A DNA stretch of 39,016 nucleotides from an uncultured Clostridium sp. GTDB taxonomy: Bacteria; Bacillota; Clostridia; TANB77; CAG-508. Shown here in pieces: positions 15,915 to 24,627 of the stretch (within the stretch, counting starts at the first letter, position 1; each line of letters starts with the position of its first letter). The stretch spans positions 1 through 39,016 of the forward strand of contig CANBHY010000012.1 in NCBI GenBank assembly GCA_947368535.1. Reading direction: 5' to 3'. The notes beneath the pieces are model-generated. The model did not search any database. It saw nothing but the letters and a program-made list of their open reading frames with translations, and was not told where the DNA came from. Both the position numbers and the translations under genes were made by a program.

Positions 15915-17775
15915 ATTTAATTTTTAAAGTTTTCATTGAATTAAGTATTGCAATTATAGAAACACCTACATCTGCAAAAACTGCAAGCCACATATTTGCA
16001 AAACCTAAAGCCCCTAAAATTAAAACTGAAATTTTTATTATTAATGCAAAAACGATATTTTGCTTAACTATCTTCATCGTCTCCTTAGAAATTCTAATAG
16101 CTTGAGCAATTTTAGTAAGTTCATCTGTCATAATAACAACATCTGCAGCCTCAATAGCAGCATCTGCTCCTATTCCTCCCATCGCAATTCCAACATCGGC
16201 TCTAGCTAAACATGGACTATCATTAATACCATCACCAACAAAAATAGCTCTTTCTTTTTTCTTTTTTTGCTTCATAATTTCTTCTAATTTTTCAAGTTTT
16301 TGTTCTGGTAATAAATTTCCAAAGCAATTTTTTATATCAACATCTTTTGCAACTTGTCTTGCATATCTTTCTTCGTCACCTGTTAATATATATGATTCTT
16401 TTATTTTTGCTCTACTCAAATCAAATATAGCCTCTTTAGCTTCTTTTTTTACTGTATCTGAAATTAATATACATCCCTTATACTTATTTTCTACAGCTAT
16501 ATATATAACTGTTCCTGGTTCTTTTTCTTCTTTAAATACAATATCATTTTCCATTAATAACTTAGCATTTCCAACTAGAGTATCTTTAAAGAATATATTT
16601 GCCTTTATACCTTTTCCTGAAATTTCTTCTAAATTTTGTATTTTTTTCTCATCATATTTTCCTGCATATTTTTCTTTAATAGAAATAGCAATTGGATGAT
16701 TCGAAAATTTCTCTGCATGTGCTGCTATTCTTATAAGCTCTTGTTCTGAAATATCTACAGTATTCACTTTTTGAATTTCAAAAGCTCCTTTTGTAATAGT
16801 TCCTGTTTTATCAAAAGCAATATATCTAGCTTCAGATAAAGCCTCTAAATAATTACTACCTTTAATTAATATTCCATTTTTAGAAGCACCACCAATTCCA
16901 CCAAAAAATCCTAATGGGACTGAAATCACTAATGCGCAAGGACATGAGATAACTAAAAATGTTAAAGCTCTATATAACCATTCTGAAAAATTTTGATTAA
17001 ATACTACTGTTGGAAGAACTGCTAATGCTAATGCTAAAAAGCACACTATTGGTGTATAATATTTTGCAAACTTGGTAATAAACTTTTCTGTTTTAGCTTT
17101 TTTTGAAGTTGCTTCTTCAACTAATTCTAATATTTTTGAAACAGTTGAATCTTCAAATTTTTTCATTACTTTTGCTTCAACAACTTTATTTAAATTTATT
17201 GTTCCACTATAAATAATTTCTTGTGGTCCAATAGTTTTTGGCACTGGTTCACCAGTTATTGTTTTAGTATCAAAACTTGATTTACCAACAAGAATTCTAG
17301 AATCTACTGGAACTTTTTCTCCCGGTTTTATAAGTATTATTTCTCCAATTTCAACTTCTTCAGGTCTTACAGCTACTACTTCTTTATTTCTAACTACATT
17401 AGCATGTTCTGGTTTTATTTCCATTAATTCTTTTATTGCATCTCTAGATTTTCCAACCGCAATTGATTGAAATTCTTCTCCAACTTGATATAAAAGCATT
17501 ACAGCTATTGCTTCTGGAAATTCTCCTATTACTAATGCTCCTATAGTTGCTATCATCATTAAAAAATTCTCATCAAATATATTTCCTCTAAATATATTTT
17601 TTAGTGCCTTATTTAATATATCAATTCCTATCACAAAATAAGATATAAGAAAAAATATTATAGATAATAACGTCATTTCATACATTAAATTTTCAATCTT
17701 CATGAATTTCAAAATTACGCCAATAATTAAAAAGATAATAGAAAGTGAAAATCTTATTTTAAAACTTTTTTTCAT
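15913..17775 (-). CDS. cadA: P1B-type heavy-metal ATPase (Cd/Zn/Pb class)
   Basis: A 620-residue P-type ATPase with TM pairs at the N-terminus (10-50, 67-100). The actuator motif TGEP is at 174-177, TM6 has the CPC motif C278-P-C280 (SCPCALVISVP), the phosphorylated D322 lies in DKTGTITKG, and HP appears in SNHPIAISI. The hinge is GDGINDSPCLARADVG. The C-terminal DVGVSIIAILNSM Asp-Gly pattern in the last TM marks the Zn/Cd/Pb (P1B-2) class rather than Cu. The usual fused N-terminal metal-binding domain is missing; a separate HMA protein is encoded immediately upstream instead. It pumps divalent soft metals out of the cell under control of the ArsR-family regulator. The RBS is AGGAGG. Confidence 0.92.
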   Translation of the reverse strand: MKKSFKIRFSLSIIFLIIGVILKFMKIENLMYEMTLLSIIFFLISYFVIGIDILNKALKNIFRGNIFDENFLMMIATIGALVIGEFPEAIAVMLLYQVGEEFQSIAVGKSRDAIKELMEIKPEHANVVRNKEVVAVRPEEVEIGEIILIKPGEKVPVDSRILVGKSSFDTKTITGEPVPKTIGPQEIIYSGTINLNKVVEAKVMKKFEDSTVSKILELVEEATSKKAKTEKFITKFAKYYTPIVCFLALALAVLPTVVFNQNFSEWLYRALTFLVISCPCALVISVPLGFFGGIGGASKNGILIKGSNYLEALSEARYIAFDKTGTITKGAFEIQKVNTVDISEQELIRIAAHAEKFSNHPIAISIKEKYAGKYDEKKIQNLEEISGKGIKANIFFKDTLVGNAKLLMENDIVFKEEKEPGTVIYIAVENKYKGCILISDTVKKEAKEAIFDLSRAKIKESYILTGDEERYARQVAKDVDIKNCFGNLLPEQKLEKLEEIMKQKKKKERAIFVGDGINDSPCLARADVGIAMGGIGADAAIEAADVVIMTDELTKIAQAIRISKETMKIVKQNIVFALIIKISVLILGALGFANMWLAVFADVGVSIIAILNSMKTLKIK

Positions 17776-17784
17776 TTCTTCCTC

Positions 17785-18009
17785 CTAGCTAAGTTTAGCC
17801 TCTGGCTCCATTTTTGCTATAATTTTTTTAACTTCGTTCATCACTTGTTCAACATCTTTTTCTTCAGAAGATTTAAATTCAATTGATAATTTTGATGTCA
17901 TAAAATTAAGTACCGCTTCATCAATTCCTTTTATTTTGTTTATTTTATCTTCCACTTTTGCTGCACAGTTAGCACAGTCTATCCCTTCGATTGAATATAC
18001 TTTTTTCAT
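17785..18009 (-). CDS. stand-alone HMA metal-binding protein
   Basis: A 74-residue heavy-metal-associated domain with the GIDCANC site (C12, C15) and the beta-alpha-beta-beta-alpha-beta pattern of CopZ and ATPase N-domains. It overlaps the regulator stop by ATGA and sits 9 bp before the ATPase gene, which has no HMA domain of its own. The natural reading is that this is the detached N-terminal domain or a soluble chaperone delivering metal to the pump. A long acidic tail (SSEEKDVEQVMNEVKK) follows the core. Confidence 0.92.
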   Translation of the reverse strand: MKKVYSIEGIDCANCAAKVEDKINKIKGIDEAVLNFMTSKLSIEFKSSEEKDVEQVMNEVKKIIAKMEPEAKLS

Positions 18010-18374
18010 TTTTTTTCCTCTCTTTCCTTTATTTCAAGAACATGATTTAAAGCTTTTTCAAAAATATCTTTTACATGATCATCATCTAGAGAGTAAATAA
18101 CCATCTTTCCATCTTTTCTATTTTTAACTAAGTTTGCTTCTCTTAAAGTTTTTAATTGATGTGAAATTGCAGATTTAGTCATTCCAAGTAAAAATGCTAA
18201 ATCACAAACACACATCTCACTCTTATCTAATGCCCACATAATTTTTGCTCTAGTACTATCTCCTAGAATCTTAAAAAAATCTGATACATCAAATAGTACA
18301 TCTTCTTTAAGCATCTGATTTTTAACATTTTCAATAATATCTTCGTGTAAAACTTCGCAATCAAATTCTTCCAT
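18006..18374 (-). CDS. cadC: ArsR/SmtB-family metal-responsive repressor (CadC-like)
   Basis: A 122-residue winged-helix regulator. The ILGDSTRAKIMWAL helix precedes the metal-sensing CVCDL box (C55, C57); with C6 near the N-terminus this gives a CadC-type thiolate site for Cd/Pb. The recognition helix is MTKSAISHQLKTLREANLV. The last helix has D98-x-H100-x10-H111-x2-E114, the alpha-5 Zn site seen in SmtB/CzrA. So both site types appear present. It should repress its own operon by binding the two dyads in the promoter and release on metal binding. RBS AAGGAGG. Confidence 0.92.
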   Translation of the reverse strand: MEEFDCEVLHEDIIENVKNQMLKEDVLFDVSDFFKILGDSTRAKIMWALDKSEMCVCDLAFLLGMTKSAISHQLKTLREANLVKNRKDGKMVIYSLDDDHVKDIFEKALNHVLEIKEREEKK

Positions 18375-18389
18375 AATTCCTCCTTACAA

Positions 18390-18445
18390 TTGAATGATCA
18401 TTCAACTGTAACTATATTATAGTTGAATAGACACTCAACTGTCAA
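18390..18445 (-). promoter_or_regulatory. cad operon promoter with two ArsR-type operators
   Basis: Minus-strand -35 TTGACA (18440-18445), 18-bp spacer, -10 TATAAT (18416-18421). Operator 1 is a perfect 16-bp palindrome, TTGAATGATCATTCAA (18390-18405), just downstream of the start. Operator 2 is the imperfect dyad AGTTGAATAGACACTCAACT (18421-18440), which fills the spacer. Both share the TTGA...TCAA half-sites typical of CadC/SmtB regulators. Confidence 0.88.
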
Positions 18446-18487
18446 TATATTTTATGAAAAAATTTTATTATTTGCTAAAATTATATT

Positions 18488-19936
18488 TTATAATCTTATA
18501 TATACTGACGCAGATCCTCCAGACACAAAGAAAACGCCAAATCCTTCTTCATCAATTTCAATTTCTTCTGATCTATGTCCCAAAGCATCAATAAATTTTT
18601 TGCCAGAAAATTCTTTACCAACATACATTCTTTTGCACCCTTCATATTTATCTGACATTATTACTGCTAGACCAGATCTTTTATGCTCTTTATCTCCTAA
18701 CCTAGTAAAACCAACTATATTATAATCATCAAAATAATCTATTTGTTCACCATATGCTTTATTTTTTCTTAATACTAATAATGTTTTTAATTTTTCCATT
18801 GGTTCTATTCCATCATGTTCTATTCCATAATAATCTCCATAAAAAACACAAGGATATCCTTCTCTTCTTAAAAGAATTATAGAATATGCAATTTCTTTAA
18901 ACCAATCTGGTATCCATGATTCAAGTGCTTGACCTGGTTGAGTATCATGATTATCAACAAAAGTAACTGCTTTTCCCCAGTTTTCTTTTAATAATGTATT
19001 GTCTAATATTTTTGACATATCATACTCACCATTAGAATGAGAAGCATGATAAAAATTATAATGTAAAGGAACATCAAATAAAGACATTTCTCCTTCAGTA
19101 ATATCAATATATTGCTTAATATCATTTATATTAGCATTCCAATATTCACCAACACAAAATAATTCTTTACTAGAAACTTTTCTCATTTCTCTAACAAAGT
19201 TTTTCATAAATCCAGCATCAATATGTTTAACAGCATCAAATCTTAATCCATTTACTCCAGTTGTCTCTAAATACCATTTTCCCCATTTTATACATTCTTC
19301 TACTACTTCTTGATTGTCAAAATCTAAATCAGCTCCCATAAGATAATCAAAATTTCCATGTTCATGATCAACATTCATTTGCCAAGTTTTATTTTTTAAT
19401 TTATATAAAGCATGCTCTTTTGTTCTTGAGTTATAATCAATACCGCTAAAATGTGTCCAATTCCACTCAAAATCTGAATATTTATGATTTCTTCCTGGAA
19501 AAGTAAATTTAGTCCATACATCAACAGTTTCTTCTTCTCCGTTTTCTTGAACTCTATTCTCCCAATCACATTTAACTGCTTTAATTGTTTGTAATTTATC
19601 GGCTCCCATTTTATGATTCAAAACTATATCTGCATACACATTAATTCCTTGTTGTTGAAGGGCTTCAATAGATGCTAAATATTCATCTCTAGTTCCATAT
19701 TTAGTAGATATTGTTCCTTTTTGATCAAATTCTCCTAAGTCATATAAATCATATACACCGTAGCCAACTTCATTTTCTCCACCAGTTCCTTTATAAGCAG
19801 GTGGTAACCAAATGGATGTAATCCCACATTTTGAAATATCAATTGCTCTTTTTGCTATTGTATTCCATAAATTTTTGTTGCAATTTAAATACCATTCAAA
19901 ATATTGCATCATTACTCCATTAATTTCCTTACTCAT
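18488..19936 (-). CDS. cytoplasmic alpha-amylase (GH13, subfamily 5 type)
   Basis: 482 residues from the second of two adjacent ATGs (19936), chosen because AGGGGG is too close to the first. No signal peptide. The start NGVMMQYFEWYL and ISIWLPPAYKG-like strand are typical of the cytoplasmic/liquefying amylase group. The catalytic triad is nucleophile D234 (GLRFDAVKH), acid/base E264 (VGEYWN) and D331 (FVDNHDTQPGQ). DIVLNH is the first conserved region. A C-terminal beta domain ends at VYIRL. It cuts alpha-1,4-glucans inside the cell, probably glycogen or imported maltodextrin. It follows the DUF4116 gene by 12 bp or less. Confidence 0.93.
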   Translation of the reverse strand: MSKEINGVMMQYFEWYLNCNKNLWNTIAKRAIDISKCGITSIWLPPAYKGTGGENEVGYGVYDLYDLGEFDQKGTISTKYGTRDEYLASIEALQQQGINVYADIVLNHKMGADKLQTIKAVKCDWENRVQENGEEETVDVWTKFTFPGRNHKYSDFEWNWTHFSGIDYNSRTKEHALYKLKNKTWQMNVDHEHGNFDYLMGADLDFDNQEVVEECIKWGKWYLETTGVNGLRFDAVKHIDAGFMKNFVREMRKVSSKELFCVGEYWNANINDIKQYIDITEGEMSLFDVPLHYNFYHASHSNGEYDMSKILDNTLLKENWGKAVTFVDNHDTQPGQALESWIPDWFKEIAYSIILLRREGYPCVFYGDYYGIEHDGIEPMEKLKTLLVLRKNKAYGEQIDYFDDYNIVGFTRLGDKEHKRSGLAVIMSDKYEGCKRMYVGKEFSGKKFIDALGHRSEEIEIDEEGFGVFFVSGGSASVYIRL

Positions 19937-19948
19937 CATTTCCCCCTA

Positions 19949-20479
19949 TTACTCAGCGTTTTTTATTTCTTGTATTTGTTCATTTTTTTGAAGTTCTGGT
20001 TCTAAAAATTTAAAGCATTTTTTATTTTTATTCATTAGTTGTATTCCAACATCTAAATCATTTCTCATTCTTTTACTTGCATACTTAACAATAATCGGCT
20101 TATCAGCAATAGCTTTTAATATGACATCTTTGTCATCCCTCATTTCTGGTGATGCAAAATATAAAATTTGTCCAGATTTTTCAAGTCCTGCAAGTAATAA
20201 TTCTTTATCATTTTTTAAACTTTCATCTACATAGCAATATGTCCAACCTAATCTACTTACAGATTCATATACAATTTCTCTATCTTTTTTTAAATTTAAG
20301 CTAGCAAACTCTAATGCTTCTGGATTATTTTTAACAGCTGTTAATACTACTTCTCTGTCATCATGAAATTCATCAGCAGCAAATTCTAATAATTTTCCAT
20401 TTTCATTAACTGTTTTTAATACATAATCTCTATTATTAGCATTTTCTTTCATAACTGTTATCTCTGGTGCTTCTGGCAT
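19949..20479 (-). CDS. DUF4116 repeat protein
   Basis: A 176-residue protein made of about six repeats of about 24-25 residues with the pattern (N/D)D-(R/K)-(D/E)-(V/I)-(V/L)-L-x-A-(V/I)-x-x-x-(P/G)-x-x-L-x-(F/Y)-A-S-x-x-(L/M). Examples are HDDREVVLTAVKNNPEALEF and RDDKDVILKAIADKPIIVKY. This is the DUF4116 repeat, an all-helical module of unknown role that is common in protists, giant viruses and some gut Firmicutes. No signal peptide or TM. It has a GGAGG RBS and is directly upstream of the amylase gene. Confidence 0.88.
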   Translation of the reverse strand: MPEAPEITVMKENANNRDYVLKTVNENGKLLEFAADEFHDDREVVLTAVKNNPEALEFASLNLKKDREIVYESVSRLGWTYCYVDESLKNDKELLLAGLEKSGQILYFASPEMRDDKDVILKAIADKPIIVKYASKRMRNDLDVGIQLMNKNKKCFKFLEPELQKNEQIQEIKNAE

Positions 20480-20502
20480 TTTTTAACATCCTCCATTTTT
20501 TC

Positions 20503-20539
20503 AAAAATATAAGTCGCATACATTTCTATATGCGACTTA
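20503..20539 (-). terminator. terminator after the 207-residue membrane-anchored protein gene
   Basis: Eleven-base arms TAAGTCGCATA (20510-20520) and TATGCGACTTA (20529-20539), 8-nt loop. On the minus strand the stem is followed by TATTTTTG. Confidence 0.75.
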
Positions 20540-20567
20540 CGATTCAAATTATTGCATTCATAAGTTT

Positions 20568-21191
20568 TTAATTTCCTATTGCTGGTCCTGTTCCATCCCA
20601 AAATACATATCCTCTATCATATTTATAGTTTTCCAAATTCTCCTTATCCATTGGATTGTAAGCATTTGTATAAATTATATGATTATTAAAATCTAAATTT
20701 GACATTATTTTTTTCTTTAATACATCTTCACTACTATATGGTACAGCAATATCTGACATTAACTTATATTTCATTTTATATTTTTGACTATCTTGTACTA
20801 AAACATCAGAAGGTAATTTTCTACTTCCCCCATTTAATATATAATGTATTCCTGATTGATATACATAAAATCTATGACTGTTACTAGCTGAATCAACTGA
20901 AATTTCTGTATTAAAAAAATCAAAAGCATCATGATTAAAAATATATATTTCATGCACTTTTTGTGTTGAACCACCAGGTCCACCTGGGTTATCTGGATCA
21001 TCTGGATTAATATAATTTTCATATCTCTTAGCATTTGTTTCATATAAAGATTTAACTCTTGATAAAGAATCATATTGTACTTTTAAATTTCTATTAGCAA
21101 TAATAAATCTTCCTACTAAAATAGCCATTAAGAAAAATACTGCAACTAAAACATATACTGTTATAGATCCTTTTTCGTTTTTTAAATTCAT
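20568..21191 (-). CDS. N-terminally membrane-anchored extracellular protein, unknown function
   Basis: A 207-residue protein with MNLKNEKGSITVYVLVAVFF, a short charged head followed by a hydrophobic helix to about residue 30. This resembles the anchors of Flp/Tad-type and other pseudopilin-like proteins with the G-S-I-T start. A helical stalk (NRNLKVQYDSLSRVKSLYETN) and a Pro/Gly/Asp linker (PDDPDNPGGPGG) lead to a C-terminal domain of about 120 residues rich in Tyr, Asn and Asp. I do not recognise this domain. It is monocistronic: own promoter at 21243-21271 and terminator at 20503-20539. Confidence 0.72.
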   Translation of the reverse strand: MNLKNEKGSITVYVLVAVFFLMAILVGRFIIANRNLKVQYDSLSRVKSLYETNAKRYENYINPDDPDNPGGPGGSTQKVHEIYIFNHDAFDFFNTEISVDSASNSHRFYVYQSGIHYILNGGSRKLPSDVLVQDSQKYKMKYKLMSDIAVPYSSEDVLKKKIMSNLDFNNHIIYTNAYNPMDKENLENYKYDRGYVFWDGTGPAIGN

Positions 21192-21228
21192 ATATTATAC
21201 CTCAAAATTTGTTTTAATAAACACTTTT

Positions 21229-21271
21229 ACTTATATAAAATCATTGTATATATAAGTAATAAAAAAATCAA
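21229..21271 (-). promoter_or_regulatory. promoter of the 207-residue protein gene
   Basis: Minus-strand TTGATT (21266-21271), 17-bp spacer, TACAAT (21243-21248). A dyad ACTTATATA (21229-21237) / TATATAAGT (21249-21257) brackets the -10 box and could be an operator. Confidence 0.55.
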
Positions 21272-21308
21272 TAACTATAATATGACGTTTTAATTACATT
21301 TTTCTCCG

Positions 21309-21345
21309 GCAAAAAGAAAACTCTTAGGTTTACCTAAGAGTTTTC
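21309..21345 (-). terminator. rnpB terminator
   Basis: Perfect arms GAAAACTCTTAGGT (21316-21329) and ACCTAAGAGTTTTC (21332-21345). On the minus strand the stem is followed by TTTTTGCC. Confidence 0.92.
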
Positions 21346-21351
21346 ATATTT

Positions 21352-21709
21352 TAAAGTAAGTCTATAAGCCGGGTTCTGTCTTGAATAGCCATTTATCTAG
21401 AATATATATTGCTATATATTTCAAGCCACCTACTATATATAAAAGAAACGAGCAGTTTTTAATCTTTTACTTAAACTAGTGGTGTTGCTCCAGGTGGGGT
21501 TTACACGAACAAGGAATGTCACCATTCCTCCGGTGAGCTCTTACCTCCCCTTTTCAACCTTACCAATAATATTGGCGGTAATTTTCTGTTGCACTTTCCT
21601 TAAGGTTTCCCTCACTAGACGTTATCTAGCACCATTGCTCTATGGAGCCCGGACTTTCCTCTCATGGAACCTTACGGTTATCATCAGCGACTATTCGGCT
21701 TACTCTTTA
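21352..21709 (-). ncRNA. rnpB: RNase P RNA
   Basis: The minus strand carries the universal RNase P core. GAGGAAAGTCCGGGCTCC lies near the 5' end (complement of about 21645-21662), GTAAACCCC followed by GGAGCAA lies in the middle (about 21485-21505), and ACAGAACCCGGCTTAT lies near the 3' end (about 21363-21378). The ends are set by P1 pairing of AGTAAG (5') with CTTACT (3'). This ribozyme cuts the 5' leader from pre-tRNAs. Length is about 358 nt, normal for bacteria. Own promoter and terminator flank it. End positions are good to a few bases. Confidence 0.95.
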
Positions 21710-21712
21710 TCT

Positions 21713-21741
21713 ATTTTAATTTGATTTATTAATTTTGTCAA
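21713..21741 (-). promoter_or_regulatory. rnpB promoter
   Basis: Minus-strand TTGACA (21736-21741), 17-bp spacer, TAAAAT (21713-21718). This puts the transcript start at about 21706-21708, agreeing with the P1 5' strand. Confidence 0.85.
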
Positions 21742-21744
21742 ATT

Positions 21745-21981
21745 TTAAAAAACTTTATATTCAAAATTACTCATAAAATCAAACATATCTCTAACACCCT
21801 TTAAAGTCATTATCTCATTTTTTTGTAATGGTGATTTTTTAAGCTCAGTTATTAATTCTTTTTTATAACAATTCTTCTGCATCTTATAAATTAAATATCT
21901 AACTTCCATATAATCAAAATATATTTGATAACCATCATTCAAATCTTTCCAAAATTGTTGGAAACTATACTCTTTATCCAT
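21745..21981 (-). CDS. 78-residue protein of unknown function downstream of ligA
   Basis: This small protein starts 1 bp after the ligA stop, and its GGAGAA ribosome site lies inside the last ligA codons, so translation is probably coupled. The sequence (MDKEYSFQQFWKDLNDGYQI, then DYMEVRYLIYKMQKNCYKKE) is helical and aromatic-rich with no TM or signal. No motif is recognised. Its end lies just before the rnpB promoter. Confidence 0.7.
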   Translation of the reverse strand: MDKEYSFQQFWKDLNDGYQIYFDYMEVRYLIYKMQKNCYKKELITELKKSPLQKNEIMTLKGVRDMFDFMSNFEYKVF

Positions 21982-21982
21982 G

Positions 21983-23998
<2,016 letters not shown>

Positions 23999-24011
23999 CT
24001 AATTTTAATTT

Positions 24012-24608
24012 TTATTTGTCAGACAAGATTTTACGTCCTTTCCAGATGTAATCAATACCTGAGAATATAGTAGCAATAGTAGAAACAAGCATCATGACTG
24101 AAGTAACAATATTTATAATTAAATGAACTCCACTTAATCCACCATTTATAAAACTAAAGAAAGCACCAATGTCAACAAAAGCAGATATAAGAGCTATCAT
24201 TTGAGTAACTGTTTTTATTTTCCCCCAAACTGAAGCTGCTATTACCACTCCACCTTTTTCTACTGCAATTAGTCTAAAACCAGAAACAATAAATTCTCTA
24301 GCTAATACTATAATTGGAATCCATGCTGGTAATTTTCCCATTTCTACTAGTATAACCATTGCTGATAACACTAATATTTTATCTGCTAACGGATCTAAAA
24401 ACTTTCCAAATGTAGTTACCTGATTTCTTGATCTTGCTATATATCCATCTAATTTATCTGTAATAGAAGCAATTATAAAAATTGCTTCCATTATAAGCAT
24501 TGGAATTGCTATCCCATATACATCGCCATTTATTGGTATATATGCAAACACAACCATTATAGGCACTAATATAATTCTAAAAATTGTTAATTTATTTGCT
24601 AAATTCAT
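24012..24608 (-). CDS. pgsA: CDP-diacylglycerol--glycerol-3-phosphate 3-phosphatidyltransferase
   Basis: A 198-residue CDP-alcohol phosphatidyltransferase. The full signature D51-x2-D54-G-x2-A-R-x8-G-x3-D72-x3-D76 is present (ITDKLDGYIARSRNQ, then GKFLDPLADK). Six hydrophobic segments; the N-terminal NLANKLTIFRIILVP is typical of PgsA. It makes phosphatidylglycerol phosphate at the membrane, the first committed step to phosphatidylglycerol. It lies 22 bp upstream of ligA and 20 bp downstream of the UPF0182 gene. Confidence 0.95.
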   Translation of the reverse strand: MNLANKLTIFRIILVPIMVVFAYIPINGDVYGIAIPMLIMEAIFIIASITDKLDGYIARSRNQVTTFGKFLDPLADKILVLSAMVILVEMGKLPAWIPIIVLAREFIVSGFRLIAVEKGGVVIAASVWGKIKTVTQMIALISAFVDIGAFFSFINGGLSGVHLIINIVTSVMMLVSTIATIFSGIDYIWKGRKILSDK

Positions 24609-24627
24609 TTTTATTCCTACTTTCTTA

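Noticed and set aside
18422..18487. Terminator for the amylase gene
   Set aside because: No stable hairpin with T-tract was found between the amylase stop and the cad promoter; transcription may run on into the cad region or end by another route.
21352..21709. 81-codon plus-strand frame across 21479-21724
   Set aside because: It is antisense to the conserved core of RNase P RNA and has no ribosome site.
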